From assembly GCA_028274465.1 (NCBI GenBank), contig CM051456.1, forward strand, positions 16,953,745 through 17,017,744: 64,000 nucleotides of DNA. The letters run 5' to 3'. Below are positions 44,201 to 56,690 of the stretch, piece after piece (the stretch's first letter is position 1; each line of letters starts with the position of its first letter). The notes under the pieces are model-generated. The model did not search any database. It was given only the letters and a program-made list of their open reading frames with translations, and was not told where the DNA came from. This DNA is from Plantago ovata (lineage: Eukaryota; Streptophyta; Magnoliopsida; Lamiales; Plantaginaceae). The translations under genes were made by a program, and so were the position numbers.

Positions 44201-47200
44201 ACGTGCTTGGTGGCTGAGGATCTACTACAGTCAGAGCCCCATTTTCGTGTGTTATCACTTGTTCAGTAGCTGTTTGATCCTGTCCAGGTGTAATTTGCTG
44301 GTCAATAATTGAGACTATCGCGGATATCAAATCTTTACGGTCAGTGATATGGTTCATCATGACATTCATAAGAAATAAAAAGGCCTCTTACCGCAACAAC
44401 AGGCATCTTCACAAGACCAAGTTGGCTCCCAGCTGGCATCCCGTTTACAGGTCGTTGATCAGTCACCACCAGAGCATTAGAGTTTTGCTGCTGGGCCCGC
44501 AATTTGATTGCACTTTGTTCAGCAGTATCAGCCTCAGAATCTTCAGCTTTTTTAATTAATGATGACTAGGACCAACAAAGTGTATAGAGTCAGCATTTCT
44601 AGGAACAAGAATGTCAAATCAATTTCAGTTTAAGCCAGCATAATAAATCGTATTGTCCCACCTGTCTCTCAGGAAACTTTGGCATTTCAGCAAGTATGTC
44701 CCTTAGAGCTGCCCCTTTCACACTTAAAGCGTGGTATTCAACAGCGCGTTGCTGTATTTCAGCATCAATGGAACTCTCATACCTGAAATACATCAGACCC
44801 ATTGAAATACAGAAACTTAATTTCTAGTATATAAATTACTAAGTAAGAATGGAACCGCAGGCTGTTTACTTGACAAATATTGCCCAAATTTGACTTTGTA
44901 GCTCCTGGTCAGGTGGCTGAGTGTGCATCAAAATTTTCGCATATGTAGAAAGAAGAATTGGTACCGTCGTACTCCTGCCAAAGATTGATACATTCCGATA
45001 TGGGTATTAAAAAAAAAAACAAACAAACAAACATAAAATAAAATAAAAAGAAGTGATAAGGGAATCCATGGTAAATGCACTTACGAAACAGTGGGAAGCT
45101 TTTCATGTATGATATGGAAGATTTCCTTAGGACTACATCCTGGTCGTCTGGCTAGAAGATGGCCATACTCTCCAAGAACATAAGCACTCACCTACACCAT
45201 GCAATTAAATTTAGTTCCATATACATATTGATCCCACTAGGAATTGTCTAAAGCTTCCCGAGCAGATTTAAAATATCTAAAGTCCAAAGAGTATCATGTA
45301 ATAGCAGTGTCAAGAAACCCTAGATCTCTCATGACTGATTGATGCTAAGCTTCAACCAAAATCTTTGATGGCACTAGTTCTTTCAGTATCAGGGACAGAT
45401 TCAGACACTAAAACAGTGAAAGCAAGAATGTTCTCTCTCACAACATCTAATGGCTTTATTTTGCAAGTCAAAATGTAGCAAATTTAGGTTTAATATTATT
45501 CTTTTTTCCATTTGAGACTTGCCTTTAATTTCATTCAGATAAACTAATTAAGTTATTTATGCTTTAGTTATTCATATGGATTATATAGCTGCTAAAGTTA
45601 CTTTAAGTACAGTGATATATATCAAATTGTCATACTTTCTGCTATTAATAGTGTGGTTGATTTCAGTATGATGAGCCTATGAGGCATAGCGAGGGCATGT
45701 TACTATGGTCCCCTATTCGCTATTAACATTTGTACATCTTCCTTATCTATAGAATTAATGTTTTCTCAATCATATAACTTAAATTTAGGATTCACCACTA
45801 GCATGATGTTCATCTAGGTTCACAATTCATCCATTTGTCAAACTCAAACACACCTTCACCATCGTCTCGTGAATTGCAGGCTTATCAAGATACTCTCTAG
45901 CTTTCAGTGCTGCATAAGGCTGACAATGTAAAGCAGAAGTCACACATGAGTCAAGTGAAAATTATCAAAGGACTACATATAAATTATTAACAGGTTGATA
46001 GGAGGTTTTTACCTGTAAATCCTCATTGTTTGTAACAAACTGCACAACACGAAACCAGATGTCATCACTAACAAAATCCCCTGCTTTGTCAATCAGCTGA
46101 AGAATCACATCCACATACCTGCAACACAAGTATCATTGAACCAACTAAAGTCAAATGTGCAATAAATAACAGTAATAAATCAGCACAACCACATTCCAAA
46201 GCCAATCAGTGCAATTAAAACCATGGAATGATTTTGTCAAGACAGAAATTCTATCCACTAGAATAAATTCATACCATGATAAGTCAGGGGCAAACTTCTC
46301 TGCGAGAATGGCAGCTTTAAGAGACAACTCTTCACGCATTGCAAAGTCTGCTGTGCTAAGGTACTGAACCAGACAACAATAAATAAAGAATACCGTTTTG
46401 ATCAAAACTTGTAATCGACAGGGAATTATCAAATTGAATAATAGATGAAATACGCGATCAGTATGCACCTGTAATAATTCTTCAACAATATCCTTTGCAT
46501 TTGAAACATCGCACATGCCATACAATAAATCAAGGGCACGTCTTCTTATACTGTTGGCATGGATAATCAACAGAAAGGTAAAATAAATGTATGTCCACAA
46601 GAAACAAGCTTAACATAACTTAAGCTTGAACTATTAGATTTAGAAACAAATCTAGTCTTGTTCCTACAGGAGACATTATTACATAATTGTGGCAAAATGA
46701 TTGGCCATCACAAAGAAAGTAAATAATAGCTAGTGCCAAAATATAATATAGTTTACATCCTTTCAATACACTAGTTGCAGAAAAACAAAATATGAAGAAC
46801 TATATAAGTGATGGAAAGATCAGGCATGGAGATAACAAAATGCACCAGGTGGATATAAAAAACAATTTCCTATGTTTGACATGTGACAAGATCTTGAAAG
46901 ATTGAGAAGGCATAGTATTCAACCTGATATCAGGATCCTTGAGGGAAGTTATGATCTGTGCTTGATGTCTTTTAATGATATCCTGTACTTCTGCAACCAT
47001 CAACATCCGAGTCATGTTCTCCTGCAACAGGGTGATGCACATATCTCAGCAATTGGCAGTTAGTTAGCACTACATCCGGATTTCTGAACCAAGAGAATCT
47101 CCAATTACATGGGACTTCAACAAGGCAATAATATAAGTCCACTGAACCCAAAAATTCATTTAAAAATGAAAGGCGCTAAATGATTTAGCCAGATGTGACA

Positions 47201-50200
47201 TAAAGAGATAAATAATACTTCCTCCCATTAAAAATAATGATCTTTTAGCAAATTTGGAATTGTTCAAAACAATTGATCTTTTAAGTGTTTTGACCTACAA
47301 CTCTTCAAAATTACCTCCACTTTTTCATTTTTCCAAGCAAGTATTTTAACGAAGAAAACAGCAAATTGGCTTTAACTATGAACATTTATGAAAACAAAGT
47401 TCTCCTTAATGTGTGCAAACACCAAAACAATCGATTATTTTGAATAGGAGGAAGTACAAATTCGACCACAAATAAACAAGAAAGAAGTATACAAAAAGTA
47501 AAGGAAGTTTTATTGTTTGGATGTACAAATGGTCAACTCACCAGACCAAGATACCGTATATTCGGCTCACGAACAGCAATAAATTTACCAAGCAATGCAA
47601 CACACTGAGACATCATTTCCTTCTCAGCATCAAGATGCATGACCTGCAATTGGAAATGAAAAGGGAAAATTAAGACAGAAATTGACAATCATACTGCTTT
47701 ACAGATTTTACTTGAGACAGATTTATGTTGGGATACACCATTTGTCCTGAATATGCTCAAAATTATTGAGAGTTCATGATTGAAACCAGAATCCTTAATA
47801 TTTTCCTTCTTTTCACTCTTAAACTTGAACAGATATATCAAAAGACACTGCATGATCAACAATTCTATACTGTTAATTTCCCCAAGAGAAAGTATAAGTA
47901 AAACCATTTAAAATCCCCAATACAGTTGGAGAGGTTCATGTTCAAAAAGCTCGAAAAATAAATTTTAGAAAATAAATACGCCTATTTTGATTCAGATGTG
48001 TAACATTAGTTTTGTAGTTTTTTATTATCTTCCGTCTCCTCAATCAACCTAACAGAAAGCATAACAGGCTTCTCTGAAAAAGCTGAAGAGAAAACGAGGC
48101 ACATTTCTTCTGATAGCTATTTTCTCTACTATATACCAAATAAAATACATCATGCCCAAACTTCACTCAATCCCAAATCATTTTTTTATGTACAAAATAT
48201 CCCCCCCCCCCCGGGGCACCAAATCTCCTTGTCAGATATCACATTAAGTCTAGAGTTGATTAATATGCAGCCAACCTACCATATTCCTGTTTTCTCACAT
48301 TCAGTACAAATTATTATAAGCCAAACAGTGTTTTAACCCTTTTTCTCGAAATGTGAAAATCAATGTGGAAAATGACCTGTCTGCACCAGGGTGAGAGGAG
48401 ACAAATTTGTATGCATTTACAACATTGATTGCTCATTAAATAAGAAATTTATATAACATGTTACAATTGGAAAACAATAAACTTACAAGAGCAAGAGCTT
48501 CGAACAGCACAGCATGGGAAGCATTATTCTTGTTCACATTTTTCACGACGTCGGTTCCCATTAGTATTCTTTGTAAAACCTAGTTTTATAAACAATAAAT
48601 AGTCAGGGAAGCACCAAGAAACAGAAAACTTGCATTTTAATGGAACTGTATAAACATTAAATGTTGACCTCAAACAATGATCTTCTGGTGTTTGGATCTT
48701 CAACTGTTGGGAAGTATTGAAGGGCCCTCATCGTCTTTACCTGCAGCATCAGTTGAAGACGCAGCATCAGAGTGGTGAGAAAATGAAGTAAATTAGAAGA
48801 AAGCTCTCCTATTTTGTGCTCTTGATGATAAAATCTAAACATCTGAGAAAGGAGGACGATAAAAAATTTTAATAAAAGATACAGGAAGTTTGCAATGCTT
48901 AGAAAGTTGCTTGAGGTTTCGGCTCTACTCCAACTGTAATGCCCAAAACGCTGGCTCAACGATGGTAGTCAAGAACATGTTTGGGAGTAACACGTCAAAT
49001 CCTGGATTGTGAATGTTTACAATTTTACATATCGAAAAAAGTAAACTTCTATATGACATAGTTGCTATGTTACCCAGACTTGGCACTAAGTAATCGACAG
49101 GGGGTGTATCCAGGAGTCAGACTCTGTTATTTCATGAAAACTAATCACTTTTTGGCTTAAAATGAGTCTTGTGTCCAATTTCCATTCCCATGTCCGCGCG
49201 CTGAGTGTCCGACACGGGTAGGGGAATTGAAGAGTCCAGGTAACATACCATAGTTGGCTCAATAAGGGTGAGACTGCGGAAGTGCGGATACATTTCTATG
49301 GTCTTAGCTTATAGGTCATTACTGAAGACAGGATAAATCCCAATTTCCAAATTCAGCTGCATTTTGCTCAGAACTCCAGCAATTTTCTCACTGCATATTA
49401 TCCTATTCGCTATTGAGCTTGCAATGTTTCACTCTAGAGGCCCCAATAAATCACATAAGTACTACAGGATTTATTCTTCGCCCACCCGTGCTCTATGTTG
49501 CTCGGACATAGAAGATAAGTTCCTTTTGACGAACCATATCCTCCTTTTTCAGATCTATTACTGAAATGGAGGGGCTCAAGAATCGGCAGGGGTAGTGTTC
49601 TACGAAGGCAGAATGATGTCAATCTCTCAGTGCATTTATTTGCATGTTCGTTATGCTGACCAAGTGTCAATTATAGTGGAACCAGAATTGAGTTTCTAAC
49701 ACATTTTGATTTTGGGTCCCTTCCAAACTGGGAAATTGATTAGGAAGAAAGGATTTTGAACTATTAACACTAAGATCTGCACTGCACACCATGACTCCTA
49801 TCTCTTTGCTTGCAACAGTGAAATTACAAAATGAAACAAGGACACCTTTTTAGGGAATGAAAATAGGGAATAAAAGAATTTAAATTAACATAACAACAAT
49901 CATGTTAAAGGAGGTATAAGCATGAAGCCATGAACCTGAAGCCAAGGAGAGGGAATTCCATAATAAGTGTATTCTTGTGGAACATCTTGATTTCTTGCAA
50001 GCCTTTCCAATGTTTTTACACACTTTGGAAGACAACTCCAATAAGCCTCGTGGTTGTTTGACACTAAAGCAACTAGAAGGCTCATGGAAGAGGTCAAGAC
50101 ACCAAGATCTCGTTCATCCAACAGTTGTGTCATCCGATCTGACCTGCAAGAGGAAAAGAGAAGAGTTGTCAGCGTTGTCATGTATTGCATAAAAACAAAG

Positions 50201-53200
50201 GGAATAAACAAACAGAGGATGTGAACGGGTATTATACCAGCCATCTACATTGACCACATCAGGATTTTTCCTATAGAGGCGCAGAAGACACAATGCAGCC
50301 TTCTTCCTCACTAGTGGTCTGCAACTACTGGAAATCTGGAGCAACAGAATCTGTCAGTATAAAAGCCTGGCTGCCAGCCTGCCATTTAAAAAAAAAGAGT
50401 ATCTTCAAAAGTATCCACTCACGAGTAACTTTTGGACATCAGGAGCCAGTGATTCTGCGAATTCTCTCCCACCAATATTTCCAACCTGACCAAACACAAA
50501 TAATGGGAAAGGAAAATCAGACTCAAGGTAAACGAAGATCGCATCTGAAATTTGGCTTGAAGATCTAGATAACTATGATTACGGATGTCATCACACAGCT
50601 ATCCATAGGGACTATTATGGAGAAAAAACAAGACAGAGGTGCATGTCATACCAACGTCAGAGCTAGACACTGAAATGTCTCATTGCGGCCAATAATATCG
50701 TTGCGCACAACATTAATTGCTAATCTTAGAAAATCATGATTTTCATTAAGTAGGCATGCTGTCACAATATAGCCGACCTGCCAAACTCAAAGAAAAATAA
50801 TGTCAATAAAATATTGATAAGCCATGCCCATATAGAAAGGGGAAAACAGGAGATGATAGGCAAGAACATATTTCCACCTGATACAATCATTAACCAAACA
50901 ACTTATACAAGGGAGTAAAACAACCAAATCCCTAGGAAAAATTACTAGTTTGATGAAGATTTTGACTAGTCATATAGCAAATAAAATATGTATGGAGATG
51001 AAAAACAGCTCCCAATTTGCACTAATTTCAAGGAAACCTAAAAGTATAAACCATGTTCTGAAAATGTATTTTCATTTGCACTAACAGTGAACTACAATAA
51101 GCCAACTAGTCAATGAACTACAATATAATCACCAAATTATGAGAATAGTCAATACGCCAACTAGTGACTACTGACTAGTGAGTTCCACATTGTAGCTTTT
51201 CATTATAGTCATATACATGGATGTGCAAGATGATGACTGGATGTAACTATAACGCACAGTCATGGCATATGCATGGTCATGGATTTACAAAACAGAAGGC
51301 AAACCTAGGTACTTCTGCAACTAGTTTTGAACCTAATAGTCTTGCTCCTTCTAAATGACTAAGGCTCTGTTCTTTTCATCTGAAAAACACTTCACTTCAG
51401 TTCGGTTCAGATTTGATTAATTGTTTTTTGTACTACACAAATAAGTTTAGTTCAATTCAGATTTTTCCAAGCGAAGAGAACAAAGCCTAACTTACAAAAA
51501 AGAGCTGTACTGTATTTTTCATACAGACAAAAGACCAAAATCACTCGTCCAGGGGGGTACAAAAATCTTACACCCCACCGCCAAACAACCCACTGTTTAA
51601 CCGCTCCCTACAAGTAAATTTTTTTGGTAACATTATCTCTGGGTTAGTTATTCAAGAACCACCAATTGGTGGGTTGGTCGGAGGTCGGCATCCGCCGCCC
51701 GCCCGCCATTATATATTTAAAACATTATGTATAATATATTGAATAAAGCAATATATATTAAAACGTTAAACATATAGAGAAGCAAATAGGCTTCAGTACT
51801 TCATTTTCATGAGTCCAATTCAAGTTTAAAACTTTATTAACTTATCACCTTCCAGACACACATCACCATCCCAGTTTGAATAGTTATATTTATTTGTTTA
51901 ATGATCCAAAACTTTTTGTAGGAATAGCTAAACCTATTGTTGGACTACTTGATATCGAATTTAGAGTACTTGTTTTCATTTTTAACTTTTTACTACCCAT
52001 TAAATTTTGCATATACTGATGAATCACCAAACCACCCATGTTAGTACTATTTGATCTGCCGCAGTATTGGGAAAACACATACCCTTGTTGGTTTGCCATT
52101 AGAAGTTAGAACCACCCGCGCCCTACCTATAGTGGATCAGTTAATTTTTCATAAGATACATGTTCCATGTACAGCCTTAAATCATGATAATGAATAAGTT
52201 TAACTATTTTATTGCTCCTTAATTAAATCATTTTTGCTTCATCTTAAAAAAATCATGTCTTCAATTCGGTTCAGTTCAGCTTTTCTTGGTTGTTTTTTAT
52301 ACTACAAATAAATTCAGTCCAGATTCATTAAAATTCAATTCAGTTTACTTCAAATCAATTCAGATCTCTTCAGACGAATCAAACAGCGCCCTACTCTTTT
52401 CTTAGGACAAAGAATTAATTTTAAATTTATTTACGTCATTCAACAGCAAAGCAACTAAATCCAATCATTATGGTAAGTTTACTTTCTTCTTGGGGGAGGA
52501 AGGGGGTGTTGGCTTAATATCCAAAACTGCATCAGAAAAACACACAATAACACTCACTGTTTAAACACATCTAAATGCCTAATACAGAAAACAAAAAAAC
52601 TAAAAAAAAAAAACAGTGCTCCAATATATGGTCACAAACTTACCTGCTTTTCAGGATACTTTGGAGCTGATAGCAATGAAACAGCTTCCATATGACCAAA
52701 ATCAACATCATAACCTAGCATGTAGATGTAGAGCATTTTCCACACATACTTCTTCTTCTCATAAGGTGTTAAGCCCTGTCCAACAAAATAATTTAAACAT
52801 GAGGTGGGCATGAGTCATGCATGTACAAAGTACGACCCTAAATTTAGAACGAACTGTACCCATAACTAAATGAAGTTTTAACCTAAATTCAAGGTCTAAG
52901 GCAAATAAAAAACAGACAATGCCCTGTTGAATAAAAGATCAAAGCTCGCAATAAAGAATGCATCAATAAGGTTAATACATGACAGATTAATTCATTTAAA
53001 ATAGGTAAAATTTACTGCGGTGGCATCAGCCAGACTTTAAAGGCCAGAGGGAAAACTTAACGCAACTACTTGCCTAGTGTTCTCTTTGTGTTGTCACTAA
53101 ACAGCTAAAGTTCAGAACCATCATTAATAAAGAGAAACTAACTACAATGACAGAAAAGCTCTTGAACACAACCCAAACAGCAAATAAATTGTGAAAAAGA

Positions 53201-55580
53201 TTCAGTAAAATCCTGTTTGAAATATGGGCAGACTATGAAGGGTAAACAAGTTGGAATTTACATATAGTGCCATCCTCAGACTATCATGGAAAAGCCCCCA
53301 CCTTTATCCAGAACCAGGACAGAAAACATCAAGGTTTCAAGTTGAAAGTAGGTCATCTTTCAATGTGTGATTGAAGTATAAACACCGAAACCCACTTATT
53401 GCATCAGAAATGAAAATGTAGGCCACACGAAGATTCATGCTGTCTACCAAACCTAGTTGCTCCATAATATGACAGTCATTTGCCAACAAAAGAGTAACTG
53501 TAAAGCATATATCAAGTGCCCATTTCTAACTGTCACCAAAACATTCCTACTGACAGTGTTACTCGAGCAGTAGCACAATGAATTACACATTCAACTTATT
53601 CACCTCCTCCAACCATTCAGACATATATTAATTCCTTATTATATGCACACATACCTATCAAACTAAACTAGCTTATATCATGTATCCTCCCACAGATGAA
53701 GTACTTTCTGTTGATACAGCAGCAATACTACTGTGGTATTACATCAGTGAAATGGTAAATTATAGTGATGTCTTCACCATGCAGATCTAACCACATTATA
53801 TCCTGTGCACAGAGTGTGATAAAATACACTGATATTTACATATCTTTTTATTATTATAAAATATACTCAGCAGTCAGCACTAAAATCAGCATCAAAGCTC
53901 AATCTAAATGTGGCCTGTTTATTGTTACTATTCTTAATCAAACAAATACAATGAACATCTCAGCGCAAGAAGTAGCTGTGAACTGACGCAATAGATTCTC
54001 ATGAGATACTAAACGAAGTATATGATATTTAGGCTCCCATAGGAATTGCATCAATAGAAAAACCTAAGGTAATCGTATAAATTCAACCTATAAACTGTTA
54101 CAAGAGATGCATCATGTGTCAACAGTTATTATTTTCCATATTATGTTGAAACAAGTATTCTTAAAATGTTATACATATAGCTGGGGCTAGGGAATTAATG
54201 TATCCTTGTAGTTCTCTCATCACCACCATCAGTTATACTTTTTACCATCACCATAGCCCATAGGGTACGAAATGGATATATAATTCCGTTTGTTCTTCAA
54301 ATTAACAGTTGGAAAATACATAATCAAGAAGTGAAATATTGCATCGAGAACTATCATATTTTCTACATCAGAATCAGATGACCATCTACGGACCCTAAGG
54401 AGCACAGCTAGGGCACTTCTTAAATGTCCGGTTTCAAGGTAAAAAAAGTTAATGTGCAGATCTACAAATATCTACCAAATCTTTTTACCTATCTTCCCTT
54501 ATTCATCTTTCATGTTGTTCTCAAACAAGGTTTTGTTTTAAGATGATTATAAAACCGAATGACTATCTTCATGATAGAATTGCTGTATTCACTGCAACAT
54601 CATTCGAAATAGCTTAGAGCTTGTATATAATTCAACGAACAAAAATGCCAACAAATAGTAGTCTCCTTTAACAAGTATTCCATGAAGTAAACACATTTTT
54701 TCTAACAGACTAACTCTTTACATGCAACATCACTCCAAAATTAAACTCAGCTCATTCACCATTTAATTGCATACATGAGAGAATTAGATGATTTCTTGCA
54801 ATCAGTAACACTGTAACAATACTTAGCTCAGCATAAAGCCATAAACTCAAAATCTATGACACTCCTATGCATTTCCCCAGACATATTCACCCAATTCTAC
54901 TGACCAAAATCATCACCCCATAGCTCAATTTGGATCCTAAACCCCTCAAACCACAATCCAACAGGCAATAACACCGTAAATATACAGATAGCTCAGCATC
55001 TATGACATTCCTAATCATTTCCCCAGACACATTCACCCAATTCTACTGACCAAATCATCACCCCACGCCTCAATTTGGATCATAAACCCTCAAACCACAC
55101 TCCAACAAGCAATAAGACTATAACAACACAAAAAGCCAAAGATAAACTCGAAATCTCTTGAAACTCCTATCCATTTCCCCCAAACCTACTTCACTCATTC
55201 TGCTGATCAAAATCATCATCCCATGTCTCAATTCCCACCTTAAAAACCCTCAAACCACAAACTCCAGCAACAAAAAAGCTCGGCGTAATCCCAAACCAAT
55301 CTCACATTCTCCCAATTCCAGCTCCATTCAGTTGCAAATTATATCATATCAATTCCATCGAACTAATTCTACAAATATGTAACACACTCAGCATAATCAG
55401 TAATCAACAACAGCTAGAATAGATTGGGCAGAGGAAAAAGTAGCTAGCCTTTTCATTTTTGAAGCGAGTACGAATGTTGCCGAGCTCTTTATCAACACGA
55501 AGACGCTCCTGCTCCTTGTTGTGGCAATTACGGATGTCACTGATGAACACCGACAAGCCTCTCATCCCGGAAAGCGCCAT
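41298..55580 (-). CDS. AP2A: AP-2 complex subunit alpha (alpha-adaptin), 27 exons, 1022 aa
   Basis: Large subunit of the AP-2 clathrin adaptor, which binds PIP2 and cargo at the plasma membrane during endocytosis. Exons: 55449-55580, 52644-52775, 50652-50777, 50423-50485, 50238-50335, 49936-50143, 48669-48740, 48487-48579, 47542-47643, 46924-47021, 46469-46550, 46275-46363, 46013-46118, 45854-45919, 45085-45191, 44870-44974, 44662-44782, 44392-44565, 44037-44297, 43148-43228, 42885-43049, 42696-42782, 42212-42337, 42055-42135, 41879-41950, 41538-41617, 41298-41439; total 3069 nt in frame. The start is [19 protein letters not shown]. The helical-repeat adaptin trunk covers about residues 29-600. 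A Q/P/S-rich hinge with DLLGDLLG follows. The C-terminal appendage ends in a proline-rich tail (AALLAGLL). Length is close to Arabidopsis AP2A1 (1012). Intron 1 is 2.7 kb with a GC donor. Exon 19's start at 44297 was chosen because only this AG keeps frame; the nearer AG at 44316 does not. Confidence 0.96.
47218..47454. mobile_element. Stowaway-like MITE in AP2A intron 9
   Basis: About 237 bp flanked by TA (47216-47217 and 47455-47456). Termini are CTTCCTCCCATTAAAAATAA at the left and ...TTTTGAATAGGAGGAAG at the right, an imperfect inverted repeat. No coding capacity. It lies within the intron between exons 9 and 10. Confidence 0.75.
49068..49252. repeat. Possible MITE in AP2A intron 6
   Basis: The left part reads ATGTTACCCAGACTTGG and the right part ends GAAGAGTCCAGGTAACATA, a rough inverted repeat. 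Between them are GTGTCCGACACGGGTA-like words typical of a widespread plant repeat. A related fragment (CTATGTTGCTCGGAC) occurs at about 49493. Borders are approximate. Confidence 0.45.
51363..51487. mobile_element. Tourist-like (PIF/Harbinger) MITE in AP2A intron 2
   Basis: 125 bp with terminal inverted repeats GGCTCTGTTCTTTT and the complement ending GAGAACAAAGCC, flanked by a TAA duplication (51360-51362 and 51488-51490). A 3-bp TAA/TTA target site is characteristic of PIF/Harbinger elements. A related half element (GTTCAGTTCAGC... ending AGACGAATCAAACAGCGCCC) lies at about 52255-52392. Confidence 0.6.
52776..55448 (-). other. AP2A intron 1 (GC-AG), 2.7 kb
   Basis: The exon 1 end reads ...AATGAAAAG then GCTAGC, so the donor is GC, not GT. 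No GT donor that preserves the conserved [11 protein letters not shown] junction is present nearby. The acceptor is a normal CAG. The intron contains three diverged tandem units near its 5' end and otherwise AT-rich unique sequence. Confidence 0.8.
54823..55285. repeat. Three diverged tandem units of about 150 bp in AP2A intron 1
   Basis: Units begin near 54852, 54998 and 55153. They share words such as CATTTCCCCAGACA, CACCCAATTCTACTGACC and CTCAAACCACA. The first two are clearly more alike than the third. They lie 160-600 nt downstream of the first exon, in the part of an intron where enhancing sequences often lie, but function is unknown. Confidence 0.75.
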
Positions 55581-56690
55581 CCGTCAGATCCACCAATCGT
55601 ACAGATCCAACGGCCGATACTAGACAGATCTCAATTGAATCGGATCGGAGACGAAACAACGCCAATTGTCCTATGGCGGCTGAAATGGTTTACAGAGAGG
55701 TAGATAAAGTACGAGCCCGCGCGATTGAGGTGAGTGTGTGATCTAGAGAGAGAAAGTGATCTGGAAGAGCCGTCGGACAGTGGAGGGAGACGAAGACGAC
55801 TTTATTTTCAGCTACTATTTTCTTTTTCTTTTTTTCTATTTTCCTGTTTTAAGTTCATTTTTTATTTTATTATATGAAATCGAATTTTAAAAAATTGTGT
55901 ACATGTGTGTATACAGTGTGGGTCCGCGAGGTTTCGTCATGTGAGTGATGATCTTTTTTCTTTGGTTTGGACTTTGTTTTCTCATTTACAAACAGCGGGT
56001 TTGGTTTACTTTTTCTTTATTCTTCTAGTACGAGTAATATTCAATTGTACTACTTGGTAGCTTTAATGATTTCCCGGTCATGTCATAGAAGGAAGTGGCC
56101 TGGTGGTGGGTGTGGACTGTGCAGCGTCGTTTGGCACTAGGGCTCAATTCATACCTCATAACCAAGACCAAGATTAATTTATTTTATTTGGAAGTTTTAG
56201 TAAAACGAATGACCTGTTAATTTGTTTAATATATTGGTCGACTGGGTCCAATAAGTTAAGTATAGGCTTTTCATGATTTTAAATCATACTCCATGTCACT
56301 GGACATGTTAAGTCACTAAATCCTTTATAGTGAAAGGGAGAATAATGCACTTAGTGCGTTGATCAATATATGAATAAGTTAAGTTATTCAAACACACATT
56401 CATGAATTTATTGTGCCAAAAATTTAGAGCATGTTATGGGAAAAAATGAGATAGACAATCGAAATCAGGCAACATGGAAGTGTCGTGGCATTGCGATGTC
56501 GATATGTTATGGACATTTGGAGGCGTCCAGATGTTTGCATCACCAATAGCAAAAGCAAAGGGATGTGTCTCTTTTGTTGTTTTGGTGGGTTTCTTGTGTT
56601 TTTTTTTTTTAATAATCGCTACCTTAAAGCGTGTTAAATTATCCATTTGTATGAGGACACTTGGTGAAGGTTTGAATACACTTTGAAGAG
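55581..56690. other. AP2A promoter side and intergenic
   Basis: Includes the AP2A upstream region (CT/GA-rich stretches at 55740-55850) and AT-rich sequence up to the LINE. No gene recognised. Confidence 0.6.
56675..56690. repeat. LINE target-site duplication, 3' side
   Basis: AATACACTTTGAAGAG, identical to 59130-59145. It abuts the poly-T run (poly-A tail of the minus-strand LINE). Confidence 0.93.

Noticed and set aside
44298-44315. Alternative acceptor for AP2A exon 19 (AG just upstream of TCTCAATTATTG)
   Set aside because: It puts the downstream exon out of frame and meets a stop quickly; the next AG at CCAG/CAAATTACA keeps frame.
48202-48217. C homopolymer in AP2A intron 8 as a structural element
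   Set aside because: Short and unremarkable compared with the G30 run; nothing around it suggests function.
51890-52099. 69-codon minus-strand ORF in AP2A intron 2
   Set aside because: Serine/asparagine-rich with no recognised domain; likely chance or an unrecognisable repeat remnant, so not annotated as a gene.
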